Origin: Alloprevotella tannerae
GTDB lineage: Bacteria > Bacteroidota > Bacteroidia > Bacteroidales > Bacteroidaceae
Reading direction: 5' to 3'
Length of the DNA stretch: 64,000 nt
NCBI GenBank assembly: GCA_015259125.1
Contig: JABZGR010000007.1
Location: forward strand, 1-64,000
Shown piece after piece: positions 1-10,122 of this stretch (position 1 is its first letter; each line of letters opens with the position of its first letter). The position numbers and the translations under genes were made by a program. The notes below the pieces were generated by a model, which was given only the letters and a program-made list of their open reading frames with translations, was not told the DNA's origin and made no database searches.

Positions 1-340
1 AAATATTCCTTCTGAATGATAAGAGTAGGCAAGTGTTGTCAGCGAACACTATAATATAATACAGCCTCAAGAATTTTATTGAGGGGGCTTGATTGAAGCA
101 GGCGATGCCGCGTTATTATCGTGTGTTTTAGTCGAGCCTCCTTTGTTTGACTATTATTATTGTCGTACATCACATGTCGGTAAGACAGAAAGATGAAGGC
201 AAAGTAAAGTGGAAAGTTGTAGTCGGTTGGATGTGCGAGAGTCATAACTCTTTTTCTTTGTTTCAAACAGAATTAAGGGTTGATTAATTTGGATGTTTGG
301 ACCTATTCATCGTAACTTCGTTGCCAGATTACAACCTCAT
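1..340. other. Gene-free stretch upstream of dnaE
   Basis: I see no convincing gene here. A small hairpin (CCTCAA at 65-70 pairing with TTGAGG at 79-84) could be the end of a transcript entering from the left. No clear TAnnTTTG promoter stands out before dnaE. A short minus-strand reading frame at 39-266 has no recognisable protein features and is not called. Confidence 0.5.
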
Positions 341-3300
341 ATGGAAGATTTTGTTCATTTACACGTTCACTCTCAATATTCTATTCTTGATGGACAAGCC
401 TCTATCGGCAACTTGCTAAAGAAAGCTATGGCTGATGGAATGCAAGGTATGGCGCTTACAGATCATGGAAACATGATGGGCGTCAAAGAATTTTACAATG
501 AAGCCAAAAAAGCCATAGGTAAAGCTAAAGAGAGTCTCAAGAAAGCACAAGAAGAGGGAGAAAGTGAAGAGCAAATCGCCAAACTGCAAAGAGCAGCTGC
601 TTTTAAGCCAATTTTGGGCTGTGAAATGTACGTTGCTCGTCGCACGCTGACAGACAAAAAAGATAAAACAGACCAAAGTGGATACCATCTTATAGTCTTG
701 GCCAAAAATAGTGTGGGATATCATAATCTTATTAAGCTTGTTTCTAAAGCTTGGGTTGATGGTTTTTATATGCGGCCGCGTACAGATCACGAGGAATTGG
801 CCAAATATCGCGAAGGACTTATTGTTTGTTCCGCCTGTTTAGGAGGAGAGATTCCAAGAAATATACTAAAAGACGATATAGATAAGGCAAAAGAGGCCGC
901 TCGTTGGTTTAAAAGCATTTTTGGCGATGACTATTATTTAGAGTTGCAACGCCACGAAGTAAAAGATCCATCAATTCAAGCCAATCGCGAGGTATACGGG
1001 CTTCAAACTAAGGTAAACGAAGTTCTTATACAATTGGCAAAAGAGCTGGATATTAAGTTGATTTGCTCCAATGACGTCCACTTTGTTAATGAAGAAGATG
1101 GAGAAGCTCATGATCGACTTATATGCCTATCTACCGGAAAGGATTTGGACGACCCGAAGCGTTTGCTTTATACGAAACAAGAGTGGTTTAAAACTCAACG
1201 GGAAATGAACAAAATCTTTGAGGATATTCCCGAAGCAATGCGGAATACCATCGAGATTTGCAACAAAGTCGAACTCTATTCTATTGATCACTCACCTATT
1301 ATGCCCAATTTCCCGATTCCAGAATCTTTTGGAACGGAAGAGGAATATAGAAGTCGCTTAACGGAAGAAGATTTGTTCAATGAGTTTACGCGAGATGAAA
1401 ATGGAAAAGAGATTGTGTCGCGTGAAGAAGGATTGAAGAAAATTGAAAAACTTGGCGGCTTCAATAGACTATATCGCATCAAATTTGAGGCAGATTATTT
1501 AGCAAAGCTTGCATATGATGGCGCAAAACGGCGCTATGGTGAGCCTTTGTCGGATGAGGTGAAGGAGCGCGTTAATTTTGAATTGCACATTATGAAGGTT
1601 ATGGGCTTCCCTGGCTATTTCTTGATTGTGCAAGACTATATTAATACAGCTCGCAACGAATTAGGCGTAAGTGTAGGGCCGGGTAGAGGTTCTGCAGCCG
1701 GCAGTGCGGTGGCTTATTGTTTGGGCATTACGCAGATTGATCCGATAAAATATGATCTTCTGTTTGAGCGTTTTTTGAATCCGGATCGTATTTCTCTCCC
1801 CGATATTGATGTAGACTTTGACGATGACGGCCGCGGGCGCGTCCTGCAATGGGTAACAGATAAGTATGGCGCAGAAAATTGCGCTCATATTATAACTTAC
1901 GGAACGATGGCAACTAAATCTGCCATTAAAGATGTAGCCCGTGTTGAACGTTTGCCTTTATCTGAAAGCAACCGTCTGTGTAAGTTGATACCCGACAAGC
2001 TACCGGAAGATAGTAGCGGCAAGAGTCCAAAGTTAACGTTAGATAATGCCATAGCTGCTATTCCGGGTTTGCGAGAAGCGGAGGCGTCTGACAATCAGTT
2101 GTTGCGAGATACTATTCGTTATGCTAGGCAATTGGAAGGAAATGTTCGCAATACAGGTGTCCATGCTTGCGGGTTTATCATCTGTAAGGATAAGATTTCA
2201 GACTGGGTTCCCATATCTACGGCCGACGACAAGGAGACTGGAGAAAAATTACGCTGTACGCAATACGAGGGACGTGTGATTGAGGAGACAGGCCTCATAA
2301 AAATGGACTTTTTGGGCCTGAAAAACTTGTCGATTATAAAAGAGGCCTTAGAGAATATCAAGTTAAGTTTGGGCATTGATCTCGATATTGATAAGATAGA
2401 TATCAGTGATAAAGCGACCTACCAACTCTTTTCTGACGGCAATACAATCGGAACGTTTCAATTCGAGTCTACCGGAATGCAAGGACATTTGAGAAATTTG
2501 CAGCCAAGCACTTTTGAAGACTTGATTGCAATGAATGCGCTGTATCGTCCAGGACCGATGCAGTACATTCCGAAATTTATTCAGCGAAAGAAGGGTGAGG
2601 AGGCAATTACTTATGATCTGCCTTGTATGGAGAAGTACTTGAAGGAGACATATGGTATTACGGTTTATCAAGAGCAAGTGATGCTCCTTTCGCGCGAAAT
2701 AGCCAATTTTACGCGTGGAGAAAGTGATACGCTTCGGAAAGCGATGGGGAAAAAACTCATCGATAAGCTGAATCATATGTATCCAAAGTTTATTTCAGGT
2801 GGTAAGGCTAATGGTCATGACGAAAAGATCTTAGAAAAAATTTGGAATGACTGGAAAGCTTTTGCCTCTTATGCATTCAATAAGAGCCACGCGACTTGTT
2901 ATTCTTGGATAGCCTATCAAACCGGATATTTAAAGGCTAACTATCCCTCCCAATATATGGCAGGTGCGATGAGTCGTGCCCTTTCAAACATAACAGAAAT
3001 CACAAAATTTATGGATGAAAGTAAGCGAATGGGAATTAATACTCTTGGGCCTGACATCAATGAGTCTTTAATGAAGTTCAGCGTCAACCATCGTGGCGAC
3101 ATTCGCTTCGGCTTAGGCGCCATAAAGGGCGTTGGGTCGCAGGCCATAGAAAACATTCTAAAGGAAAGAGAAGTGAATGGTCAGTTCTCAGACATATATA
3201 ATGTGATGGAGCGTATAAACCTGACTACTTGTAACCGAAAGACGCTGGAAAATCTTGCTATAGCCGGTGCTTTCGATAGCTTTGGCATCGCTCGAGAGCA

Positions 3301-4111
3301 ATTTGTAGAAAAAGACGAGTCGGGTGGCGACTTTTTGGATGTGCTTATCAGATACGGCACACAATATAAGATAGATCAAAGTCAAGCCCAAAATTCGCTT
3401 TTTGGCGAAGAAGCGGCGGCAATTATTACAAAGCCGCTTCCTGCCCCCGTATCGCAGCCTTGGACCAACTTAGAACGCTTAAACAAGGAGCGCGATTTGA
3501 TTGGTATATACATATCTGGGCATCCTTTAGACAAATATAAAATCATACTTAATAAAGTTTGTACCACTACCGTAGCTGATTTAGACAACCTCAATGCTTT
3601 GGCTGATCAAGACATTTCTTTTGGAGGTATCGTCACAGACACACGTGAAGGAATGACAAAGCGGGATAAGCCTTATGGAGTTATTAAGTTAGAAGACTAC
3701 AAAGGGGCTTACGAGCTGATGTTTTGGGGAGATGATTGGGCAAGACTGGGGAAGCAATACAATACAAAGGGAAATTTCTTGTATATACGCGCTCACGTCA
3801 CCCCGAGAAGGTTCAAGGAAGGAGAATACGACTTAAGATATAATGAAATATCTTTTCTTTCAGATGCAAGAGAACGACTGCTAGGCAATTTGACCATTAC
3901 ACTAAATGTTGAACTCTTTAGTACCGCTATGGCTGAAGAACTTTGCGGTTTGATTCAGCGTGAAGCTGGTAAAACAGATCTGAAAATCTTAGCTAAAGAC
4001 TTGAAAGGAAGAAGTCTATCTTTTGTTTATGGAGGGAGTAAGATCGTTATAGACAACAAGCTTACCGACTTCTTAGACAACTGCGAGGCGATAAATTATG
4101 CGATCAATTAG
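341..4111 (+). CDS. dnaE: DNA polymerase III alpha subunit
   Basis: Replicative DNA polymerase, catalytic subunit of the Pol III core. The protein is 1256 aa from the chosen start, close to the usual Bacteroidetes length. An N-terminal PHP domain opens with HLHVHSQYS. The polymerase active site is PDIDVDF at about residues 487-493, with the two metal-binding aspartates of the C-family palm. The finger region (YRPGPMQYIP) and a C-terminal OB-fold region follow. The frame extends upstream to an ATG at 293, but family members begin close to the MEDFVHLHVH segment, so I place the start at 341. Thioredoxin follows 83 bp downstream on the same strand. Identification is certain; only the start is open. 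Confidence 0.97.
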   Translation: MEDFVHLHVHSQYSILDGQASIGNLLKKAMADGMQGMALTDHGNMMGVKEFYNEAKKAIGKAKESLKKAQEEGESEEQIAKLQRAAAFKPILGCEMYVARRTLTDKKDKTDQSGYHLIVLAKNSVGYHNLIKLVSKAWVDGFYMRPRTDHEELAKYREGLIVCSACLGGEIPRNILKDDIDKAKEAARWFKSIFGDDYYLELQRHEVKDPSIQANREVYGLQTKVNEVLIQLAKELDIKLICSNDVHFVNEEDGEAHDRLICLSTGKDLDDPKRLLYTKQEWFKTQREMNKIFEDIPEAMRNTIEICNKVELYSIDHSPIMPNFPIPESFGTEEEYRSRLTEEDLFNEFTRDENGKEIVSREEGLKKIEKLGGFNRLYRIKFEADYLAKLAYDGAKRRYGEPLSDEVKERVNFELHIMKVMGFPGYFLIVQDYINTARNELGVSVGPGRGSAAGSAVAYCLGITQIDPIKYDLLFERFLNPDRISLPDIDVDFDDDGRGRVLQWVTDKYGAENCAHIITYGTMATKSAIKDVARVERLPLSESNRLCKLIPDKLPEDSSGKSPKLTLDNAIAAIPGLREAEASDNQLLRDTIRYARQLEGNVRNTGVHACGFIICKDKISDWVPISTADDKETGEKLRCTQYEGRVIEETGLIKMDFLGLKNLSIIKEALENIKLSLGIDLDIDKIDISDKATYQLFSDGNTIGTFQFESTGMQGHLRNLQPSTFEDLIAMNALYRPGPMQYIPKFIQRKKGEEAITYDLPCMEKYLKETYGITVYQEQVMLLSREIANFTRGESDTLRKAMGKKLIDKLNHMYPKFISGGKANGHDEKILEKIWNDWKAFASYAFNKSHATCYSWIAYQTGYLKANYPSQYMAGAMSRALSNITEITKFMDESKRMGINTLGPDINESLMKFSVNHRGDIRFGLGAIKGVGSQAIENILKEREVNGQFSDIYNVMERINLTTCNRKTLENLAIAGAFDSFGIAREQFVEKDESGGDFLDVLIRYGTQYKIDQSQAQNSLFGEEAAAIITKPLPAPVSQPWTNLERLNKERDLIGIYISGHPLDKYKIILNKVCTTTVADLDNLNALADQDISFGGIVTDTREGMTKRDKPYGVIKLEDYKGAYELMFWGDDWARLGKQYNTKGNFLYIRAHVTPRRFKEGEYDLRYNEISFLSDARERLLGNLTITLNVELFSTAMAEELCGLIQREAGKTDLKILAKDLKGRSLSFVYGGSKIVIDNKLTDFLDNCEAINYAIN

Positions 4112-4194
4112 ATGTTTCTAGGCTGTCTGCTTAAACAATGGCATAGATGTTGCTTTTTGAAATTATATATATCCAACCAAAATAAATAGTTACA

Positions 4195-4509
4195 ATGGAA
4201 AAAATTATCACTGATGCGAATTTTGAGAGTGAATTAAACGCTGGTCTACCTCTTGTCGTAGATTTCTCAGCAACATGGTGTGGTCCTTGCAAAAAGATTG
4301 CTCCAATTATTGACGAATTGGCTGAAGAGTATGATGGCCGTGTCAATGTTGGCAAATGCGACGTTGATGAAAATTCAGATCTGACAACGCGTTTCGGTAT
4401 CCGGAGCGTTCCGACTGTTCTGTTCTTCAAAAATGGCGAGCTAGTTGACAAAACAGTTGGTGCCGGCTCTAAGGCGATGTTCAAAGAGAAGTTTGACGCG
4501 TTATTATAA
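4195..4509 (+). CDS. trxA: Thioredoxin
   Basis: A 104-aa cytoplasmic disulfide reductase that reduces target proteins using electrons from thioredoxin reductase. The active site WCGPC has its redox cysteines at residues 29 and 32, and the conserved cis-proline lies in SVPT near residue 73. There is no signal peptide, so this is the cytoplasmic form. It lies downstream of dnaE and ends just before a terminator-like hairpin, so the two may share a transcript. The length is typical of single-domain thioredoxins. Several thioredoxins are usual in Bacteroidales, so the exact paralogue is not certain. Confidence 0.95.
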   Translation: MEKIITDANFESELNAGLPLVVDFSATWCGPCKKIAPIIDELAEEYDGRVNVGKCDVDENSDLTTRFGIRSVPTVLFFKNGELVDKTVGAGSKAMFKEKFDALL

Positions 4510-4524
4510 TCAGCAAAAATGATG

Positions 4525-4558
4525 GAGGCAATGAGGAATGGAAGTTCCTTGTTGCCTC
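4525..4558 (+). terminator. Terminator-like hairpin after trxA
   Basis: GAGGCA at 4525-4530 pairs with TGCCTC at 4553-4558, with further pairing (GGAA/TTCC) inside the loop. It starts 16 bases after the thioredoxin stop codon. The following T-run is weak. Confidence 0.5.
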
Positions 4559-4886
4559 TAACTTATCTTTCTAAGCAAAGTAAAACGATTTTGTTGCTTA
4601 GTTCATCCTGTGAAGCTTCCCGCAAGTGATTCATCGGGATTTTTTGTATCCTTTCAACCTTGATTTTTTATATACCTTTTCTTTTTCTTAGTAGCAATCG
4701 CTTAGGCTTTTTATTAATCCTTTTTGAGCGTTAATCGTAATAAGATTGCTAATATTTGACTATACCTACTTCTGTCTACAGCTGTGCCTTAAACGGCCTT
4801 TATTTGTATAAATATACAAATCGTATTCTATTATATTTCAATCATATAGTCTTAACTTATTAGACTTAAATATCGATATACCCAAC

Positions 4887-4974
4887 TTGTAGTCGTGAGT
4901 GTAAAGTTGTCCCTTCACGATGGTACGAGTTTCCCTTCTCAGGAGTACAATTCTATCTTTACGATGAAACGAGC
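4887..4974. repeat. 22-bp tandem repeat array 1 (4 units)
   Basis: Four consecutive 22-bp units start at 4887, 4909, 4931 and 4953. Unit two carries CCCTTCACGATGGTAC, close to the family core GTACYWTCRYGATGGTAC. Units one and four are more degenerate but keep the central TC-n-n-GA spacing. It has the same period and consensus as the arrays at 11183, 26468, 35515, 42796 and 50636. Confidence 0.75.
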
Positions 4975-5372
4975 TGTAACTCAATTCTGCATTTTCGGTA
5001 TTCTATTAGGCATGCTGTCGCCTTTTACATTGTTGTCGAAAAAAAAGAATACGGGGTATAGAACCTCATTTAAGCGTAAGTATTAAAGATGTCCGTAAAA
5101 CGCAGTTTTCTTTGGTTGAATGTAGGTTGTCAACAAGAAGTGTGGCTACAATCGAGTAAATTTCATAGAAAAATGAAGTGTAGAACAGAAAAAAACAGAA
5201 AAACGCTTTACCATAATGTTTTTTCTCTCTATTTTTGGAAGTGTCAAACTAAATATAATATCTCTTTGAGGATTTTGCCTTTTGAGAAAGACTAAACAGA
5301 AGCAGAGTATGGACACACCGAAGGACAGATCCGAGGTCTGCGCATCTATACTCACTAAATATAAGAATAGCT

Positions 5373-7328
5373 ATGGCGTATCTCCATTTTGATAAAACTC
5401 AGATGACGAATCTGCAGGAATCTCTCAACAAAGAGTTTTTGATTACCAACCATTCAGGTGCTTATTGCTCCTCTACGCTTGTAGGTTGCAATACGAGGAA
5501 GTATCATGGCCTCTTTGTTGTTCCCATTCCTGAGATGGATGATGAAAATCATGTATTGTTGTCGTCTTTAGATGAAACGATCATACAGCATGGAGCTGAG
5601 TTTAACCTCGGTCTTCACAAGTATCGCGGCGATAGTTTTAGTCCAAAAGGCCATAAGTATATCGTTAGCTTTGAACAAGAGAAAGTGCCGACTTGGATTT
5701 TTAGAATCGGTGGTGTATTGCTGAAGAAAGAGATTTGCTATAGCGCTCATCAGTCGCACCTTTACATAAAATATACCTTGTTAGAGGCCCATTCGCCGAC
5801 GCTGTTAAGGTTAAAGCCATTTCTAGCTTTTCGTAGTGTACGACAATGGACTCACGAAAATGATGTTGCAAACACGGCATATGAAGAAACTGAGAATGGG
5901 ATAAAAATGTGCCTTTATAAGGGATATCCGACCTTGCATATGCAATTGACCGCTGAATCGACCTTTCATTATGAGCCTAACTGGTATTTAGGACTTGAGT
6001 ATCCGAAAGAAAGAGAGCGCGGTTACGACTCAACAGAGGACTTGCTTGTGCCGGGGTTCTTTGAATTGCCGATTACTAAAGGAGAGAGCATTATCTTTTC
6101 GGCTGCCTTAGAAGAAAGTCGACCAAAGAACTTCCACAAAATGATGGAGGCAGAAATTGAGCCACGAACGCCATTGGATAGTTTCTATCATTGCTTGGTA
6201 CACGCAGCCCATCAATTTCGATACAAGAAAGATGAAGAAGATTATTTGTTGGCCGGTTATCACTGGTTTAAGACGCGTGCTAGAGATACGTTTATCGCTA
6301 TGCCCGGTCTTACGCTTGCCATTGGTGAACAGCAACAGTTTGAAAAATATATGTCAACAGCCCAAAAGGCCGTGACTGCCTTTCTCAAAGGAGATTCGAC
6401 CACGGGCCTATATGAAATAGAACAGCCTGACATATTACTATGGTGTGTTTGGTGTTTGCAGCAATATGCAAAGCATACTTCACGTCAGGATTGTTATAAA
6501 AAGTATGGCTTGCTGATTAAGCAAATATTGTTGTTTATTTATGAAGGGAAACACCCAAACCTTTTCGTGCACGAGAATGGCTTACTTTATACCAATGGGA
6601 AGGATAGGGCGGTGACCTGGATGAATGCAACAGTCGATGGAAAGCCAATTATTCCCCGCTCTGGCTATATCGTAGAGATTAATGCTCTTTGGTATAATGC
6701 GCTGAAATTTTACGAACAGTTGGTTGGCGAGCAAGGCACAGAAGACGAAAAGAGTCGTGCTGATTTTTGTTCGACAGAGTCGCAAAAGATTGAGACTTCT
6801 TTTAAAAAGGTCTTCTTGAACGATTATGGTTATTTATTAGACTATGTAGATGGGCAAATGATGGATTGGAGCGTTCGACCTAACCAGCTTTTTGCTATTG
6901 CTTTGGACTTTTCGCCATTGAACATAAAAGAGAGAAAAGGAGTCTTGGATATTTGTACCAAAGAACTGGTTACGCCGAAAGGTATTCGCTCGCTTTCTCC
7001 CAAAAGCGGTGGATATAATCCAATGTATATCGGCGAACAACGCAATAGAGATTATGCATACTTCAGCGGAACAGCGTGGCCTTGGCTTACTGGCTTCTAT
7101 TTGGAAGCATATGTTCGCGTCTATAAGATGAGTGGAGTTAACTATATTGAGCGACAACTCATAGGCTTTGAAGATGAGCTCTTTTATCATAGTATTGGAA
7201 CCATACCAGAGCTTTTTGATGGCAACCCTCAGTTTAGCGGCCGTGGAGCTGTTTCTTATGCAATGAACGTGAGTGGCATCCTACGCGCTATCCGACTGTT
7301 GGAAAAATACAAGCAACAAGGAGAATAA
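5373..7328 (+). CDS. Glycogen debranching enzyme (amylo-alpha-1,6-glucosidase)
   Basis: This 651-aa protein matches the archaeal/bacterial debranching enzyme type that removes alpha-1,6-linked glucose at glycogen branch points. The N-terminal beta-sandwich domain (about residues 1-280, with GCNTRKYHGLFV) is followed by an alpha/alpha-toroid catalytic domain (about 290-645). The conserved ARDTFIAMPG segment has Asp305, and VEINALWYNAL has Glu435, both probably in the active site. There is no signal peptide, so it acts on intracellular glycogen. It is the first gene of a three-gene cassette with a GT4 glycosyltransferase and a GH57 protein, a set common in Bacteroidales and thought to serve glycogen synthesis and turnover. 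The family call is firm; substrate preference is inferred. Confidence 0.9.
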   Translation: MAYLHFDKTQMTNLQESLNKEFLITNHSGAYCSSTLVGCNTRKYHGLFVVPIPEMDDENHVLLSSLDETIIQHGAEFNLGLHKYRGDSFSPKGHKYIVSFEQEKVPTWIFRIGGVLLKKEICYSAHQSHLYIKYTLLEAHSPTLLRLKPFLAFRSVRQWTHENDVANTAYEETENGIKMCLYKGYPTLHMQLTAESTFHYEPNWYLGLEYPKERERGYDSTEDLLVPGFFELPITKGESIIFSAALEESRPKNFHKMMEAEIEPRTPLDSFYHCLVHAAHQFRYKKDEEDYLLAGYHWFKTRARDTFIAMPGLTLAIGEQQQFEKYMSTAQKAVTAFLKGDSTTGLYEIEQPDILLWCVWCLQQYAKHTSRQDCYKKYGLLIKQILLFIYEGKHPNLFVHENGLLYTNGKDRAVTWMNATVDGKPIIPRSGYIVEINALWYNALKFYEQLVGEQGTEDEKSRADFCSTESQKIETSFKKVFLNDYGYLLDYVDGQMMDWSVRPNQLFAIALDFSPLNIKERKGVLDICTKELVTPKGIRSLSPKSGGYNPMYIGEQRNRDYAYFSGTAWPWLTGFYLEAYVRVYKMSGVNYIERQLIGFEDELFYHSIGTIPELFDGNPQFSGRGAVSYAMNVSGILRAIRLLEKYKQQGE

Positions 7329-7391
7329 AAGCTTCATTTCAATAATCGATGACTCTTACTTAGCAGGGTCTCAACAAAAGACAAAGAAATA

Positions 7392-8666
7392 ATGAACGTT
7401 TTAATGTTTGGATGGGAATTTCCTCCTCACATCTTGGGCGGCCTTGGTACGGCGAGTTATGGCATAATCAAAGGTCTATCCCTTATACCTGACACAAACA
7501 TCACGCTTTGCCTGCCACGCCCTTATGGGGACGAGGATAGAAGCTTCGTCAACATAATTGGAATGAGCGAAACTCCGATTGTGTGGCGCGATGTTGATTA
7601 TGATTATGTTCAGCAGCGTATTGGTAATAAGATGGATCCCAATCTCTATTTCAGCCTGCGCGATCATTTGTATGCAGACTTTAGTTATCGAATGACAAAC
7701 GACTTGGGCTGTATAGAGTTTTCTGGCAAATACTTGGATAATGTTTTATATGACGAGATAAACAATTATTCTATAGTGGCCGGTGTCGTAGCTCGTCAGC
7801 AACAATACGATATAATACACGCTCACGACTGGTTAACTTATCCGGCAGGTATTCATGCGAAAAATATATCCGGAAAGCCATTGGTCATACACGTGCACGC
7901 GACGGACTTTGATAGAAGTAGAGGTAAAGTTAATCCAACTGTCTATGGCATAGAAAAGGATGGGATGGACCATGCTAATTGTATAATGTGTGTTAGTGAG
8001 CTTACACGCCAGACAGTCATTAATCATTATCATCAAGATCCGAGAAAATGTGTGGCGATGCACAATGCGGTTTATCCTCTTTCTCAAGAAGTGATGAACG
8101 TTGTCAATCAACGTAAACCTTTTGAGGAAAAAAAGGAAAAAGTTGTCACATTTTTGGGACGTATTACAATGCAGAAAGGTCCGGAATATTTTATAGAAGC
8201 TGCGGCTAAAGTCTTGCAACGTACGAAGAATATTCGATTTTGTATGGCTGGTTCCGGAGATATGATGAATAGTATGATAGAATTAGTTGCACGTAGAGGG
8301 ATTGCAGACCGCTTTCACTTTCCTGGCTTCATGAAAGGAATGGAAGTATATGAAGTTTTTCGCGATTCTGATGTCTATGTGATGCCTTCCGTTTCCGAGC
8401 CTTTCGGTATCTCCCCCTTGGAGGCAATGCAGTGTAGAGTTCCTTCTATTATCAGTAAGCAAAGCGGCTGCGCAGAGATACTGGATAACTGTATCAAGAC
8501 AGATTATTGGGATATTGATGCAATGTCAGACGCTATTTATTCACTTTGCACAAATGATTCTCTTCACAAATATCTCTCTGAAGAAGGAGTAAAAGAAGTA
8601 GATCAGATCTCGTGGGAAAAAGTGGGACAGCGTATTCATAGTTACTATCAGCAACTTCTAAAATAA
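7392..8666 (+). CDS. GT4-family glycosyltransferase, probable glycogen synthase
   Basis: A 424-aa retaining glycosyltransferase with two Rossmann domains (GT-B fold). The N-terminal WEFPPHILGGLG loop is the nucleotide-sugar-binding glycine-rich motif of starch/glycogen synthase-like enzymes, and the E-x7-E motif is Glu336/Glu344 in EPFGISPLEAM. HAHDWLTYPAG and FLGRITMQKGPEYF are also typical GT4 segments. It lies 63 bp after the debranching enzyme and 11 bp before the GH57 gene, so the three are probably one operon. From that context I infer chain elongation of glycogen from an NDP-glucose donor. Another glycan product cannot be excluded by sequence alone. Confidence 0.85.
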   Translation: MNVLMFGWEFPPHILGGLGTASYGIIKGLSLIPDTNITLCLPRPYGDEDRSFVNIIGMSETPIVWRDVDYDYVQQRIGNKMDPNLYFSLRDHLYADFSYRMTNDLGCIEFSGKYLDNVLYDEINNYSIVAGVVARQQQYDIIHAHDWLTYPAGIHAKNISGKPLVIHVHATDFDRSRGKVNPTVYGIEKDGMDHANCIMCVSELTRQTVINHYHQDPRKCVAMHNAVYPLSQEVMNVVNQRKPFEEKKEKVVTFLGRITMQKGPEYFIEAAAKVLQRTKNIRFCMAGSGDMMNSMIELVARRGIADRFHFPGFMKGMEVYEVFRDSDVYVMPSVSEPFGISPLEAMQCRVPSIISKQSGCAEILDNCIKTDYWDIDAMSDAIYSLCTNDSLHKYLSEEGVKEVDQISWEKVGQRIHSYYQQLLK

Positions 8667-8677
8667 GAAATAAAGCA

Positions 8678-10039
8678 ATGAAGACAATTTGCCTTTACTT
8701 TGAAATTCATCAGAATATTCATCTTAAACGTTATCGCTTTTTTGATATTGGCACAGACCATTATTATTATGACGATTACGAGAACGAAAGATCAATTACA
8801 GAAACTGCGGAAAAATCTTACATACCGGCATTGCATACCCTCATCGAAATGGCAGAACGTTACGGCGATTTCTTTAAGTGTGCCATTTCATTGTCCGGTT
8901 GCGCAATAGAGCAGTTGGAGAATCACGCGCCACAAGTTATAGAACTGCTACAGACCTTGAACGAGACCGGCTGCGTTGAGTTTTTAGCAGAGCCGTATTC
9001 CCATGGTTTTTCTTCTCTGAAAGATCAAGACTATTTTAAGTCAGAAGTGCGGCATTTGTGTGATAAGGTTAGCGAGCTCTTTGGTCAAAAACCAAAAATC
9101 TTCAGAAACTCCTGCTTAGTTTATGATGATGAAATTGGAGAGCTTGTAGCTGGTATGGGCTTCAAAGGTATGTTGGCTGAAGGTGCAAAACACATCTTGG
9201 GGTGGAAAAGTCCGCACTTTGTATACAACTGTAGTCGCAATCCGAATTTGAAACTTTTATTGCGCGATTATACATTATCAGAAAATATAAGCTATCGCTT
9301 TAACGATTCATCTTGGAGCGAATATCCATTGTTCGCAGATACGTATGCAAACTGGATTGCAGCATTACCGGAAGAGGAACAGGTGATAAATATCTTTATG
9401 GAACTTTGTGCACTCGGCATCTTCCAACCGTTATCATCTAACATTCTTGAGTTTCTTAAAGCCTTGCCTGAGCAATTGAGACAGCGAGGCATTACATTCT
9501 CAACACCGAGCGAGATCTGTGCTAAGATAAAAAGCGCAGGCGATCTTTCAGTAGAGTATCCCACATCTTGGGCTGACGAAGAGCGTGACTTGTCACCTTG
9601 GTTGGGTAACGTGATGCAGCAGGAGGCTTTTAATAAGCTCTACTCTGTATCAGAGCGTGTGCGTATCTGTCGCAATAAGCGATTACAACAAGATTTCGAC
9701 TACTTACAGGCTTCCAATAATCTTCATTTTATGAGCACAAAGCCTGGTAGTTATGGAGGATACAGGGGTATTTATGACACACCATATGATGCCTTTATCA
9801 ACTATATGAATATCTTGGGTGACTTTATCACAAGAGTCAACAACTTGTTCCCAGATGTGGATAATGAAGAGCTCAATTCTCTGTTGACAACGATCAAAAA
9901 TCAAGAAGATGAACTTGAGATTAAAGACAAAGAAATAGAAAAGTTGCAGCATATGATGCGCCACTTAGAGACTCCAGAAGGGGAGCAAACAATAAAAGGA
10001 ACGAAAAAAAAGACGACCGTCAGGAAAACGAAAAAATAA
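8678..10039 (+). CDS. GH57-family protein with lost catalytic residues
   Basis: At 453 aa it has the GH57 alpha-amylase fold markers: a start like CLYFEIHQN followed by LKRYRFFDIG, and EGAKHILGWKSP near residue 170. Family members normally carry a nucleophile Glu in FRN(T)ELVY and an acid/base Asp in FMDYETFGE. Here the first reads FRNSCLVY, with Cys146 in place of Glu. The second reads FMELCALGI, with Glu242 in place of Asp and the following Glu lost. The usual HQP of the first conserved region is HQN. The reading frame is intact and last in the glycogen cassette. It is therefore probably a non-hydrolytic glycan-binding or regulatory partner rather than an active amylase. A lysine-rich coiled tail (about 405-453) ends the protein. 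Confidence 0.85.
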   Translation: MKTICLYFEIHQNIHLKRYRFFDIGTDHYYYDDYENERSITETAEKSYIPALHTLIEMAERYGDFFKCAISLSGCAIEQLENHAPQVIELLQTLNETGCVEFLAEPYSHGFSSLKDQDYFKSEVRHLCDKVSELFGQKPKIFRNSCLVYDDEIGELVAGMGFKGMLAEGAKHILGWKSPHFVYNCSRNPNLKLLLRDYTLSENISYRFNDSSWSEYPLFADTYANWIAALPEEEQVINIFMELCALGIFQPLSSNILEFLKALPEQLRQRGITFSTPSEICAKIKSAGDLSVEYPTSWADEERDLSPWLGNVMQQEAFNKLYSVSERVRICRNKRLQQDFDYLQASNNLHFMSTKPGSYGGYRGIYDTPYDAFINYMNILGDFITRVNNLFPDVDNEELNSLLTTIKNQEDELEIKDKEIEKLQHMMRHLETPEGEQTIKGTKKKTTVRKTKK

Positions 10040-10068
10040 GTATGTGAATCGATCCTGAAACCAAAGAA

Positions 10069-10108
10069 TTAAGGTCGATTACCCAGCTTTTTGAGTAATC
10101 GACCTTAA
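10069..10108 (+). terminator. Terminator hairpin after the glycogen cassette
   Basis: A perfect 14-bp inverted repeat (TTAAGGTCGATTAC at 10069-10082 and its complement at 10095-10108) with a 12-nt loop, 29 bp after the GH57 stop codon. It closes the cassette ahead of the next promoter. Confidence 0.75.
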
Positions 10109-10122
10109 ATGACTTAAACTTT

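Larger units (their letters stand above)
4510..5372. other. Long gene-free stretch with one 22-bp repeat array
   Basis: About 860 bp between trxA and the glycogen cassette. It holds the trxA terminator, a very AT-rich segment (about 4640-4880) and the tandem repeat array at 4887-4974. Two short plus-strand reading frames (4895-5086 and 5089-5295) have no recognisable features. The first runs through the repeat array, whose 22-bp period is not a multiple of three, so I do not call either as a gene. No clear promoter for the downstream operon was found. Confidence 0.6.

Noticed and set aside
39..266. A 75-codon minus-strand frame at the left edge
   Set aside because: No recognisable features, low-complexity AT-rich composition.
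4895..5086. A 63-codon frame over repeat array 1, with a hydrophobic stretch
   Set aside because: Half of it is the 22-bp repeat, whose period is not a multiple of three; no promoter or homology is evident.
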